A DNA stretch of 64,000 nt. Source: Cellulosimicrobium marinum. Its GTDB lineage: Bacteria; Actinomycetota; Actinomycetes; Actinomycetales; Cellulomonadaceae. The notes beneath the pieces were generated by a model that worked only from the letters and a program-made list of their open reading frames with translations, had not been told where the DNA came from and did no database searches. Both the position numbers and the translations under genes were made by a program. Location of the stretch: assembly GCF_020551945.1 (NCBI RefSeq), contig NZ_JAJBZH010000007.1, positions 51,914 to 115,913 of the forward strand, in the 5' to 3' direction. This document shows positions 16,901-24,697 of the stretch, one piece after another. The number at the start of each line of letters is the position of its first letter. Position 1 is the stretch's first letter.

Positions 16901-18792
16901 TGGAGGCCGCGATCGACGGCCTCGACATCACCGGCGGCGGCCTGCGCGTCCTCGAGGGCGAGAGGTCCGAGGCGTGGTCGGGCGGCGAGCTGTCGAACGA
17001 GGCCAACAGCTCGGCCGGCAACCTCGGCGGCGTGCGCTCCGGGGCGTGGATCCAGTACCACGACATGACGTTCGACGACGCGCTCCCCGGGTACCTCACC
17101 GTCGACTACGCGACGAGCTTCGGCCCGGGTGAGCAGCCGAGCACGGTCGTCGTGCACGGCGGTGACGTCGACGGACCGGTCGTCGCGACCGTCGAGCTCG
17201 CCGGCACCGGCGGGTGGGGCAACTACCGCGAGGTCACGGTCGCGCTCGACGACGCGCAGGCGCTCGCCGACGCCGGGGCCGTGACGTTCGAGTTCCGCAC
17301 CGTCGAGGGCCGCAGCTGGGTGGGGAACTTCGACCGGTTCCGGTTCAGCGTCGAGGACCCGACCACGACGCCCGAGCCGGGCGCGTCGGCCGCGGTGACC
17401 ATCGAGTCGGAGGACTGGACCGAGCACTCCGGCGGCGGCCTGAAGAACGAGTCGTCCACGTGGACCAGCGGACCGGTGACGAACGTCGGCGGGACGGCGG
17501 ACGGCGATTGGCTCGCGTACGGCGAGGTCGACCTGGGCGAGCTTCCCCTCGGGGAGCTGTCCGTGCACTACGTGCACAACGCGAACCGCAGCGGCGACAG
17601 CTCGGCGATCGCGGTGTACCTCGACGAGTTCGACCCGGAGAACCCGGGCGAGCCGTTCGCGACCGTGCCGCTGCCCTCGACCGGCTCGAGCTGGTCGGAG
17701 GACGGCATCGCGACCGTCGCGCTGCCGCAGACCGTCAGCGGGACGCACGAGGTGTTCGTGCGCCTGTCGACCGAGGCGTACGCGAACCACCCGTACGTCG
17801 CGAACCTCGACAGCATGACGTTCGCGCCCGGCGGCCCGACCGACGTCCTCGTCGAGTCGGAGGACTGGACGCAGAGCTCGGGCCGCGGGCTGAAGAACGA
17901 GACGTCGACCTGGGACAGCGGGACCGTGACGAACGTCGGCGGCACCGCGGACGGCGACTGGCTCGCCTACGGCGAGGTCGACCTCGGGTCGGCGGCGCTG
18001 GACCGGCTCTCGGTGCACTACGTCCACAACTCGTCGCGGTGCGGTCGCGACTCGGCGATCGAGGTGTACCTCGACGAGTTCGACCCCGAGGACCCGGGTG
18101 AGCCGTTCGCCCGCGTCCCCCTGCCGTCGACCGGCTCGGGCTGGGCGGACGACGGTGTCGCGACGATCGACCTGCCGACCCCGGTGCGCGGCACGCACGA
18201 GGTGTTCGTGCGGCTCACCACGCAGGCGTACGACGGTCACCCGTACGTCGCGAACCTCGACAGCATGACGTTCTTCACCGACGCGTTCGACGTCGAGGTC
18301 CCGCCGGTCGACACGACGGGCCTCGCGGCGGTCGTGGCGGACGTCGAGCACCTCGCGGACGAGGCCGACCGGTACAACCGGATCGACCACGGCGTGTTCA
18401 CGCGCGAGCTCGCCGCGGCGCGGACGCTGCTCGCGGACGAGGGGGCGACGCAGGCGCAGGTCGACGACCAGGCGCGACGCCTGCGCCTGGCGGCCGCGCA
18501 GCTCGTCCCGGTCGAGGACGTCGAGCTCGTGTCCGTCGAGGTGAGCCCGCGCTGCCTCGCCGGGAAGCCGTACGTCGCCGTCCGTGCGACGAACGTCTCG
18601 GACGCGGCCGTGGACGTCGAGCTGTCGAGCGCGCTCGGCACGCGGGCGTACGACGCCGTCGCGCCCGGCGCGAACGCGTACCAGTCGTTCGCGGCGCGCT
18701 CGGCGACGGGCGAGCTGGACGTCACGGTGACGGCCACGGGGGCGGAGGGGGAGCAGACGGTCGTCGAGACCGTGACGGTCCCGACCTGCTGA
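13930..18792 (+). CDS. Secreted GH92 alpha-mannosidase with CBM6-like modules
   Basis: Exported exo-alpha-mannosidase of 1620 residues, predicted to trim alpha-linked mannose from yeast mannan or N-glycans. The N-terminus MHPRSQTTRRRGRRLVASTV followed by a hydrophobic stretch and AAATAVPEP is a signal peptide. The GH92 core spans about 45-780: DVFVGTEGDFGNDMPAAQAP near the start, YDSWATWDDFRKF, ANEIDLQAPYLFNYVG, and MDNDAGTMSTMFVAAAVGLFP before YQIGSP. After a linker come three CBM6-like modules (about 1000-1140, 1155-1300, 1305-1455); the last two are duplicates sharing KNE(S/T)STW and GGTADGDWLAYGEVDLG. A helical segment and a small beta domain ending in Cys close the protein. GAGG precedes the ATG by 7 bp. 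Flanked upstream by a LacI-type operator. Confidence 0.92.
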   Translation: MHPRSQTTRRRGRRLVASTVAGALTVVGLAPVAAATAVPEPAADTRDYTSLVDVFVGTEGDFGNDMPAAQAPNGLAKVNPRTTPGRNNTGYDYAQSQISGFTHTNLDGVGGSGGGGDLLVVPTSGSYTTRPATSTYAHPFSHDDEEAGPGYYAVSLGNVAGTDGSIAAADGTIEAEVTATTRSGVHRYAFPEGSTPSLVLDLSTNNTSRIASSLDVSTLDDGRAAISGSFTGHFYNASYTMHYYATTTQPVADVQTWGDDKALTDATSQDGRDTGAVLTFDAADAGDVGLELTLSPVSAAQAKVDQANELSDLGFDEVRERTRAEWNRALGRVDVAASVATDPTGELEQLFYTHLYRMFAMPMNATSTSGTYRGVDGAVHRAQGFTYYDSWATWDDFRKFSVLAYIDPSMYRDMVQSMVYLFADAQAAGGGGLGGLVHTVPTVRWERSAVVVADAIAKGYTGLDRLDEAYPALERLVGSYSEAELERGYIAGNPGASVQRGYDQWGLSIVADEIGLADEAQSLREQAALPIEHLIKPGAWTAADGTEVGVLMPRAADGTWQDADPERFEAASLYQGTLWQYTWYDAYDMDALVGAMGGTEAARLAMRHMFGEDSDADDGSGMLHSNANEIDLQAPYLFNYVGEPHLTQKWTRAIYTQETWNRYIGTGSTSFFPSGGGEFTPPIRTKVYQLDPRGMLATMDNDAGTMSTMFVAAAVGLFPVTAGSSQYQIGSPFFDTATITYDDGTTFAVTADGVSEDDFYVQSASLDGASFDNTWLDYATVVGGGDLTFSMGDEPSDWGTDTEPAFSMSTATEGEDDGYPVTADPATVRADADGTVDASVTLTLGGGARLAADAGADLVATGAATVERPPAGVEATVTVASATSLTVTVRGTTSDDARFYVRLRDTALADGVPAAALTGEGVSLRSPLRLSVAGAERSTLADLVDDAEGVRKGSYSSVSFTRFSAALEHAQDLLADDASSSVDLRFAADRLEAAIDGLDITGGGLRVLEGERSEAWSGGELSNEANSSAGNLGGVRSGAWIQYHDMTFDDALPGYLTVDYATSFGPGEQPSTVVVHGGDVDGPVVATVELAGTGGWGNYREVTVALDDAQALADAGAVTFEFRTVEGRSWVGNFDRFRFSVEDPTTTPEPGASAAVTIESEDWTEHSGGGLKNESSTWTSGPVTNVGGTADGDWLAYGEVDLGELPLGELSVHYVHNANRSGDSSAIAVYLDEFDPENPGEPFATVPLPSTGSSWSEDGIATVALPQTVSGTHEVFVRLSTEAYANHPYVANLDSMTFAPGGPTDVLVESEDWTQSSGRGLKNETSTWDSGTVTNVGGTADGDWLAYGEVDLGSAALDRLSVHYVHNSSRCGRDSAIEVYLDEFDPEDPGEPFARVPLPSTGSGWADDGVATIDLPTPVRGTHEVFVRLTTQAYDGHPYVANLDSMTFFTDAFDVEVPPVDTTGLAAVVADVEHLADEADRYNRIDHGVFTRELAAARTLLADEGATQAQVDDQARRLRLAAAQLVPVEDVELVSVEVSPRCLAGKPYVAVRATNVSDAAVDVELSSALGTRAYDAVAPGANAYQSFAARSATGELDVTVTATGAEGEQTVVETVTVPTC
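17400..18290 (+). repeat. Duplicated CBM6-like modules within the GH92 gene
   Basis: The segments at about 17400-17825 and 17845-18275 encode closely similar modules, both containing ESEDWT, LKNE, TNVGGTADGDWLAYGE and YVANLDSMTF. Identity is high also at DNA level, pointing to recent tandem duplication within the gene. Confidence 0.8.
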
Positions 18793-18807
18793 CCGGTCCC
18801 CGACCCA

Positions 18808-18867
18808 GCCGAACCCGGGTCTGCACGTCACGCCGAGCTCTCCGTGACGTTAAGGCCCGGGTTCGGC
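18808..18867 (+). terminator. Two-tier hairpin after the GH92 gene
   Basis: GCCGAACCCGGG (18808-18819) pairs with CCCGGGTTCGGC (18856-18867), and inside it ACGTCACG (18825-18832) pairs with CGTGACGT (18843-18850). It starts 16 bp after the GH92 stop. There is no T-run, as is usual for actinobacterial terminators. Confidence 0.7.
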
Positions 18868-18952
18868 GTTCCCGGTGGGTCGTCGCGGTGGGTCGTCGCG
18901 GGGCGGCCGCGGGGTAGCGTCGAGCACGGACGACGGACCGCGGAGGTGGCCG

Positions 18953-19561
18953 ATGGACCCGACCGACGTCGAGCGCTACCGGGACCGACCCGCGTTCCAC
19001 GCCGCCGACCCGGCCCGGTGGCGCGCGTGGCTCACGGAGCACCACGACGACCCCGAGCCCGGGGTCTGGCTCGTCACCTGGCGTCGCGAGAGCGGGCACG
19101 AGACGTTCGGCTACGAGCCGTGGATCGAGGAAGCCCTCGCGTTCGGGTGGATCGACGGCCAGGCGTCCGTGGTCGACGTCGACCGGCACGCGCTGTGGTT
19201 CACGCGCCGCCGCCGCGGCAGCCGGTGGACGCGGCTCAGCAAGGAGAGGGTCGCGCGCGTCGAGGCAGACGGCCGGATGACCGACGCCGGCCGCGCCGTC
19301 GTGGCCGCCGCGCAGGCCGACGGGTCCTGGACCCGGCACGACGACGCCGAGGCCCTCGTCGTGCCCGACGACCTCGCCGCGGCGCTCGCCGCCCGACCCG
19401 GGGCGCGCGCGGCGTTCGACGCGTTCACCCCCGGCGTGCGCCGGTCGGTCCTCGGCTGGCTGGCCGACGCCCGTCGCGCCGAGACGCGCGAACGCCGCGT
19501 CGCCGAGACGGCGGACCAGGCCGCTCGGGGCGTCGCGGCCCACCAGCTGCGCCGGGGCTGA
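18953..19561 (+). CDS. YdeI/OmpD-associated family protein
   Basis: Cytoplasmic protein of 202 residues in the YdeI family, whose biochemical role is unclear. Diagnostic features are GVWLVTWRRESGHETFGYEPWIEEALAFGWIDG and, later, RRGSRWTRLSKERVARVEADGRMTDAGR. The C-terminal part (FDAFTPGVRRSVLGWLADARRAETRERRV) matches the bacteriocin-protection-like second domain. The ATG at 18953 has a strong GGAGGTGG five bases upstream; the frame stays open further 5', but that reads through the intergenic region. Confidence 0.85.
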   Translation: MDPTDVERYRDRPAFHAADPARWRAWLTEHHDDPEPGVWLVTWRRESGHETFGYEPWIEEALAFGWIDGQASVVDVDRHALWFTRRRRGSRWTRLSKERVARVEADGRMTDAGRAVVAAAQADGSWTRHDDAEALVVPDDLAAALAARPGARAAFDAFTPGVRRSVLGWLADARRAETRERRVAETADQAARGVAAHQLRRG

Positions 19562-19588
19562 GCGCACCCGAGCCCGCGATGGCGGGCG

Positions 19589-19864
19589 TCACCGACCGCC
19601 GGCGCGCTCGTACAAGAAGTCGATCCGGGATGCGAGACGCCCCGTCCCGACGAGCACGAGCAGCAGCCCCAGGCCGCCGAGGGCGTAGCCGAGCGCCACC
19701 GACGACGTGAGGTCGAGCACCGACCACGCCGCTGCGCCGAGCGCGAGGCCCAGGACGAGAGGGAACGCCGTCGACGTCATCGCGGTCGAGGCGGTGGTCG
19801 AGGTGGGAGGTGCCGAGGCGCGGGAGTCGTGCGGCTCGTCGGCACTCGGGGGTGTGTCCGTCAC
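19589..19864 (-). CDS. Small membrane protein, unknown function
   Basis: A 91-residue protein with a Ser/Thr/Pro-rich hydrophilic N-terminus (about 33 residues) and two predicted membrane helices (about 34-52 and 57-75) ending RIDFLYERAGGR. No family recognised. It starts 9 bp after the stop of the 3-methyladenine glycosylase-like gene on the same strand and may be co-transcribed with it. It is convergent with the YdeI gene. Confidence 0.6.
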   Translation of the reverse strand: MTDTPPSADEPHDSRASAPPTSTTASTAMTSTAFPLVLGLALGAAAWSVLDLTSSVALGYALGGLGLLLVLVGTGRLASRIDFLYERAGGR

Positions 19865-19873
19865 GCGGCGAAC

Positions 19874-20881
19874 CTAGACGCCGTGGGCCGGGACGTCCAG
19901 CCTCCCGGCCCCGGCGCCGTCGAGCAGCGCGGTGCAGGCCGCGCGCAGGCGCTCGCGGAGCACCGCACCGCGCTCGGCGAACGCGCGCTGGTGCCGCACG
20001 TACTCGGCCTTCCCCGCGGTCGTCTCGATCGCGACGGGCGCCAGGCCGTAGGCGGAGACGTCGTACGGGGAGGCGCGCATGTCGACCTCCCGCACGTCGT
20101 GGGCGAGGTCGAACGCGTCCAGCAGGACGTCGCCGGGCACGGCCGGGCCGAGCTTGAGGGCCCACTTGTACAGGTCCATGGTCGCGTGCAGGCAGCCGGG
20201 CTGCTCCAGCGCGGGCTGGGTCTCGCGCGTCGGGGTCAGGCGGTTGAGGGGCGCGGCCTCGGGCGTGAAGAACCGGTACGCGTCGAAGTGCGAGCACTGG
20301 ACGGGGTGGGCGTCGACGACGGCGTCCGTCCCTTCGTGCCCGAGGCGCAGCGGGAGCGGGTGGCGGTGGTCGCGCCCCGCGGCGCGGTCGCGGTAGACCA
20401 TGGCCCACTCGTGCAGGCCGAAGCACCCGAACCGGCCGGGCCGGGCGGCGGTCGCGTCGAGCAGCGCCGCGACGTAGCGGACGGTGTCGCCGCGCTCCGC
20501 GAGGTATGCCGCGGCGTCGAGCACGACGCCGCCGGGCTCCGTGCGGTACCAGCGCCAGTCGGCGCGACCGTCGTACGGGTCGGCGGCGTGGCCCTGGCCG
20601 TCGTGGTCGGTCGGGACGCCGGGAGCGAGCGCGACGCCGGCGCCGGGGTGCCAGCGGCGCAGCTGCGCCGGCCGGGTGGGGTAGTAGGTGAAGAGGAAGT
20701 CTTCGATCGCGTGCTTCTCGCCGAGCGGCTTGCGGCGGCGCCAGCCCGCGGTGAGTGCGTCGGCGCGGTCGGCGTGCCGGTCCGCGAGCTCGCGCCACCG
20801 GGCCGCGGGGAGCGTCGCGCGTGCGTGCCCGACGCCGCGTGCGGGTGCGGGCGTCCGGGCGGCGGGCGTGGAGGTGGGCAC
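19874..20881 (-). CDS. Conserved actinobacterial protein annotated as 3-methyladenine DNA glycosylase
   Basis: Cytoplasmic protein of 335 residues. Segments such as KHAIEDFLFTYYPTRPAQLR, CFGLHEWAMVYR, CSHFDAYRFFTPEA, CLHATMDLYKWALKLGP and DVREVDMRASPYDVSAYG are strongly conserved in an actinobacterial family that databases label 3-methyladenine DNA glycosylase. I see no helix-hairpin-helix or AlkA/Tag/AAG motif, so the label may not reflect real activity; the His-rich, Trp/Tyr-rich pattern would also suit a metal-dependent enzyme. The GTG at 20881 is the likely start; an ATG at 20941 would add 20 residues. Confidence 0.7.
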   Translation of the reverse strand: MPTSTPAARTPAPARGVGHARATLPAARWRELADRHADRADALTAGWRRRKPLGEKHAIEDFLFTYYPTRPAQLRRWHPGAGVALAPGVPTDHDGQGHAADPYDGRADWRWYRTEPGGVVLDAAAYLAERGDTVRYVAALLDATAARPGRFGCFGLHEWAMVYRDRAAGRDHRHPLPLRLGHEGTDAVVDAHPVQCSHFDAYRFFTPEAAPLNRLTPTRETQPALEQPGCLHATMDLYKWALKLGPAVPGDVLLDAFDLAHDVREVDMRASPYDVSAYGLAPVAIETTAGKAEYVRHQRAFAERGAVLRERLRAACTALLDGAGAGRLDVPAHGV

Positions 20882-21048
20882 CCGTCCAGGGTACGAGGCG
20901 CGGTGCACCGGACCGGCCGGACCGACGGGACGAAAGATCACCCTGTGGACGATTCGGTCCGCGGCCCCTGATGCCGCGAGAATGGGCGCGACGGTGCGGT
21001 GAGGACGTCCGGCACCACGACGATGCGGCGAGGCCGCGGAGGAGCATC

Positions 21049-21963
21049 ATGACGCAGCCGCCCGGCGGCCCCCAGGACCCGTACCAGTTCGACGCGTACC
21101 GGCCCGGCGGCGCACCCCAGCCCGACCCGGCCGGTTCCTACGGCACGCAGCAGCCCTACGGGACGCAGCCGTACGGCGCGCCCGACCCGGCGCAGCAGGG
21201 GTACGGCGCGCCGCAGCCGTACGGGACGCAGCCGTACGGAGCACCGGACCCCACCCAGCAGGCGCCCTACGGTGCGCCGTACGCGGGCTACAGCACCTAC
21301 GCGCCGCCCGCCCCGACGACGACGAACACGCTCGCGATCGTGGGCTTCGTCCTCGCGGTCGTCGGTGTCCTCGGGTGCTGGGTCCCGGGTTTCAACGTCT
21401 TCGCCGCGCTCCTCGCCCTCACCGGTGTCATCCTGGGCATCGTCGGCCTCGTCCAGGTGAAGAGCGGCAAGTCGGGCAAGGGCTTCGCGATCTCCGCGAT
21501 CATCGTCGGCGCGCTCGCGATCCTCGGGACGATCCTCACCTACGTGCTGCTCTTCGTGTGGGCGGACGCCGTCACGTCGGAGTACGAGGACACCCTCGCG
21601 GAGATCCAGTCCGAGACGCAGAGCGACCTCGACCGCATGTCCGGGGACGCCACCGAGGAGATCCTCGCGACCGACCTGACGGTCGAGTTCGGCACGTTCG
21701 AGGGGAGCGCGGACGAGTACGGCTTCGTCGAGTCCGCCCTGCCGGTGACGCTGACGAACAACGCCTCCGAGGCCATGATGTACGACGTCGAGATCGACGC
21801 CGTCGCGGCGGACGGCACCGTCGTCGAGTCGGACTTCGCCTTCACGTCGACGCTCGACCCGGGCGCGTCCGAGACGGTCGACGTGTTCGAGTACGTCGAC
21901 GAGGAGACCCTCGAGGCGCTCCGGACCGCCACGTTCGAGATCACGTCCGCCAGCCAGTACTGA
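21049..21963 (+). CDS. DUF4190 domain-containing membrane protein
   Basis: Membrane protein of 304 residues. The first 85 residues are a low-complexity cytoplasmic tail with repeated QPYGTQPYGAPDP units. Next come DUF4190-type helices (about 93-125 and 145-175) and an extracytoplasmic domain with an immunoglobulin-like pattern: PVTLTNNASEAMMYDVEIDA and FTSTLDPGASETVDVFEYV. Function unknown; Pro/Tyr/Gly tails of this kind are common on actinobacterial envelope proteins. The ATG at 21049 is preceded by GGAGGAG. Confidence 0.8.
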   Translation: MTQPPGGPQDPYQFDAYRPGGAPQPDPAGSYGTQQPYGTQPYGAPDPAQQGYGAPQPYGTQPYGAPDPTQQAPYGAPYAGYSTYAPPAPTTTNTLAIVGFVLAVVGVLGCWVPGFNVFAALLALTGVILGIVGLVQVKSGKSGKGFAISAIIVGALAILGTILTYVLLFVWADAVTSEYEDTLAEIQSETQSDLDRMSGDATEEILATDLTVEFGTFEGSADEYGFVESALPVTLTNNASEAMMYDVEIDAVAADGTVVESDFAFTSTLDPGASETVDVFEYVDEETLEALRTATFEITSASQY

Positions 21964-21979
21964 CGCGAGGGTCGCGCGC

Positions 21980-22360
21980 TCACTCCGACCCGGCGAGGTA
22001 CTCCCGCGCGAGCCGCTTCGGCGCGCGGGCCAGCCAGGCGTCCTGCACGAGCTCCTCGAGCTCGGGCACGGGCACCCGGTCGAGCCGTGCGAGCACGATC
22101 GCGTACCCGTCGAAGTGCGTCGTCGTGAGGAACGTCGCGGGGTCGTCGCCCAGCAGGGCCTGCTTCTCCCCGTCGTCGGCGACCCAGAAGGCGACCGGGG
22201 CGTCGTCGGGTGCCGCGTCGCCGAGCTCGGCGAGGTCCTTGGGGCGCAACGGCCGCTCCCACACGAACGTCCTGCCGTGCACGCGCCAGTGCCGGGCGCC
22301 GTCGCGCGCCGTGTCCGGCAGCACCGCGGCGACCCGGTCGACGTCGTCCCACGTGGCCAT
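21980..22360 (-). CDS. MmcQ/YjbR family DNA-binding protein
   Basis: 126-residue protein of the MmcQ/YjbR fold, related to double-wing DNA-binding proteins; target unknown. Seen as VDRVAAVLPDTARDGARHWRV, the FVWERPLRPKDLAEL segment, ATFLTTTHFDGYAIVLARLD and the C-terminal VQDAWLARAPKRLAREYL. Length is typical of the family. It follows the HGSNAT-like membrane protein gene on the same strand with 9 bp between them. Confidence 0.88.
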   Translation of the reverse strand: MATWDDVDRVAAVLPDTARDGARHWRVHGRTFVWERPLRPKDLAELGDAAPDDAPVAFWVADDGEKQALLGDDPATFLTTTHFDGYAIVLARLDRVPVPELEELVQDAWLARAPKRLAREYLAGSE

Positions 22361-22369
22361 GGTCCGACG

Positions 22370-23602
22370 TTACTCCCGGGGCGCCGCCGGCGGCTCGGCC
22401 GGTGCGGGGGCGTGGGCCGTCCGTGGTGAGGTGTCCGGCGGGCCGTCCGTGGTGCGGCGGGCGACCGCGGTGAGCAGGCGTTCGAGGGGCCCGCGCCCGA
22501 ACGCCCAGCGCCACGCCGTCGCGACGGCCAGCGTGGCGAGCACGAGCACGAGGAGCGGACCGTTCGTCGTCTGCTCGAACGCCTCCTCGCCCCACGCGTA
22601 CAGGACGACGACCTGCGCGCTGTAGACCGTGAGGGCCATGGAGCCGACGGCCGCCACCGGGGCGAGCACCCAGCGCCCGACGCGACCCGCGAACAGGCAC
22701 GCGCCGAGCACGGCGACGGCGAACCCGCCGGATCCCACGACCTCGGGCCACGTGTCCGTGTGCGGCCCGGCGAGCCAGAGGTACGCGGTCGTCGGCCACG
22801 GGTCCGTCCAGGTGAGCGCGTCGGCCCGGTACGTGCTGGACCAGTCGACCACGGCGTCCTCCACGGCCCACGCCCCGCCGAGCGGTCCGACGACGGCCGC
22901 CGACGCCCCGTAGCCGACGGCCGTGGCGGTGAGGCCGCCCGTGACGAGCAGCACGCGCACGAGCGTCGAACCGAGGTCGAGCCGACCGATGGCCATCCCG
23001 GCGAACACGTACGCCGTCCACACGACGGCGGGGTAGTGGCCGGTGAGGACGAAGTCGGTGAAGGCGCCGGACCCGTCGTCGGGCAGGTGCAGCCCGGCGC
23101 GCTGCAGCGCCTCCGGGCCGTAGTACGCGAGGACCGGTCCGACGAGCCCCACGGTGGCGGCGAGCCCGGCCAGCCGTGCGGGGGACCAGCGCAGGAACGG
23201 CAGCGCGAGGACGAAGTACGTCGCGTAGAAGCCGAGGATGAGCAGCACGCGGGTCCCGAGCAGGTCGAGCAGGCCGACGACGGCGAGCAGCAGCACCGCG
23301 CGGACGAGGATCCGCGTGCGGACCGTCGCGAGCGCCCGGCCCGTGGCAGGCGTCCGGCCGCCGGAGACGAGCGCGAGGGACACCCCGGCGACGAGCGCGA
23401 AGAGGATGGACGAGCGGCCGTTGGCGACGTCGAGGACGGCGGGCACCCCGCCGCCGTCGGGCAGCGTGTACCCCACGTGGGCGGTGAACATGCCGAGCAC
23501 CGCGAGCCCGCGCGCGACGTCGACCCCCGTCACCCGTCCGGCCCCGCCGAGCAGGAGGTCGGTGTGGCGGCGGACGAACCCGGGCGCGGGCGTCGGTGTC
23601 AT
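22370..23602 (-). CDS. HGSNAT-like (heparan-alpha-glucosaminide N-acetyltransferase domain) membrane protein
   Basis: Polytopic membrane protein of 410 residues with about ten hydrophobic helices. The opening GRVTGVDVARGLAVLGMFTAHVGY matches the DUF1624/HGSNAT catalytic-domain signature (DxxRGxxxxxMxxxH), followed by FALVAGVSLALVSGGR. Proteins of this group are thought to acylate a cell-surface molecule; the acceptor is unknown. The tail is Pro/Ala-rich. The ATG at 23602 begins the conserved part, but its ribosome binding site is weak. Confidence 0.78.
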   Translation of the reverse strand: MTPTPAPGFVRRHTDLLLGGAGRVTGVDVARGLAVLGMFTAHVGYTLPDGGGVPAVLDVANGRSSILFALVAGVSLALVSGGRTPATGRALATVRTRILVRAVLLLAVVGLLDLLGTRVLLILGFYATYFVLALPFLRWSPARLAGLAATVGLVGPVLAYYGPEALQRAGLHLPDDGSGAFTDFVLTGHYPAVVWTAYVFAGMAIGRLDLGSTLVRVLLVTGGLTATAVGYGASAAVVGPLGGAWAVEDAVVDWSSTYRADALTWTDPWPTTAYLWLAGPHTDTWPEVVGSGGFAVAVLGACLFAGRVGRWVLAPVAAVGSMALTVYSAQVVVLYAWGEEAFEQTTNGPLLVLVLATLAVATAWRWAFGRGPLERLLTAVARRTTDGPPDTSPRTAHAPAPAEPPAAPRE

Positions 23603-23751
23603 GGGGGAGATTGTCCGTCCTGTCCGCCAGGTGCACCGGCGGGACACGCGCGGCCGGCCGGCGGTCCGCGTCCGGGTCACACGTCGGCGCGCAGCGACCC
23701 GGCGCACGACCAGAGTGTGAGAACGGGGTCGAGAACGACCCGCGTGCGGCC

Positions 23752-23757
23752 TACCGT
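23752..23757 (+). promoter_or_regulatory. -10 box (TACCGT) for leaderless methyltransferase gene
   Basis: TACCGT ends six bases before the ATG at 23764, with no ribosome binding site between. Confidence 0.45.
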
Positions 23758-23763
23758 GCGGGT

Positions 23764-24654
23764 ATGACGGAAACCCCTCTCAGCGGAGCCGACGCCGGCC
23801 CCCGCGGCGACGCCCCCACCGGGGCCGCCGGCTCCAACCCGGCCAAGGAGTCGGAGTCCTACACGCACGGTCACCACGAGTCCGTGCTGCGCTCCCACCG
23901 GTGGCGCACCGCGGAGAACTCCGCAGGGTTCCTCCTGCCGCACCTGCGTGAGGGCATGAGCCTGCTCGACGTCGGGTGCGGGCCCGCGACGGTCACCGTC
24001 GACCTCGCCGCGCGCGTCGGCGACGGGCGGGTCGTCGGCGTCGACGCGTCGGCCGCCGTGCTCGACAGCGCGCGCGACCTCGCCTCCCGGCGCGGCGCCA
24101 CGAACCTCACGTTCGAGCAGGCCAACGCCTACGAGCTCCCGTTCGCCGACGACACGTTCGACGTCGTCTACGCCCACCAGCTCCTGCAGCACCTGTCCGA
24201 CCCGGTCGCCGCGCTGCGCGAGATGCGCCGCGTCGCGAAGCCCGGCGGGCTCGTCGCGGTCCGCGACGCCGACTACGCCGCGATGACGTGGTACCCCGCG
24301 TCGCCCGGTCTCACCGAGTGGAACACGCTCTACCACGAGGTGACGCACGCCTACGGGTTCGAGGCCGACGCCGGGCGCCGCCTCTTCGCCTGGGTCCAGG
24401 ACGCCGGGTTCGCCGTCGACCGGATCGAGCCCAGCGCCAGCACGTGGTGCTACGCGACCCCCGAGGACCGCACGTGGTGGGGCGGGCTGTGGGCCGAGCG
24501 CTGCGTCGCGTCGAACTTCGCCGTCCAGGCCAAGGAGTCGGCGCTCGCGGACGACGTCGCGCTGGAGCAGCTGGCGCAGGACTGGCTGCGCTGGGCCGAG
24601 GAGCCCGCGGGGTGGTTCGCCGTGCTCAACGGCGAGGTGCTCGCCCGGGCCTGA
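23764..24654 (+). CDS. Class I SAM-dependent methyltransferase
   Basis: 296-residue methyltransferase of the UbiE-like type. Motif I is SLLDVGCGPATVTVDLAARV, the acidic residue binding the ribose is in VVGVDASA, and motif II/III segments are FDVVYAHQLLQHLSDPVAAL and VAKPGGLVAVRD. The long C-terminal part (WYPASPGLTEWNTLYHEVTH onward) is typical of actinobacterial small-molecule methyltransferases. Acceptor unknown. A hydrophilic N-terminus of about 40 residues precedes the domain. Leaderless arrangement with TACCGT upstream. Confidence 0.85.
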   Translation: MTETPLSGADAGPRGDAPTGAAGSNPAKESESYTHGHHESVLRSHRWRTAENSAGFLLPHLREGMSLLDVGCGPATVTVDLAARVGDGRVVGVDASAAVLDSARDLASRRGATNLTFEQANAYELPFADDTFDVVYAHQLLQHLSDPVAALREMRRVAKPGGLVAVRDADYAAMTWYPASPGLTEWNTLYHEVTHAYGFEADAGRRLFAWVQDAGFAVDRIEPSASTWCYATPEDRTWWGGLWAERCVASNFAVQAKESALADDVALEQLAQDWLRWAEEPAGWFAVLNGEVLARA

Positions 24655-24685
24655 CGCGCCGTCGGGCACGACGCCGCGCGGCCGC

Positions 24686-24691
24686 TAGCCT
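24686..24691 (+). promoter_or_regulatory. -10 box (TAGCCT) for leaderless FAH-family gene
   Basis: TAGCCT, six bases, then the GTG start at 24698. Confidence 0.45.
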
Positions 24692-24697
24692 GGGCCT

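Noticed and set aside
13699-18831. A 1710-codon minus-strand open frame opposite the GH92 gene
   Set aside because: It is the antisense shadow of the GH92 gene and shows only Arg/Val/Gly-rich low complexity.
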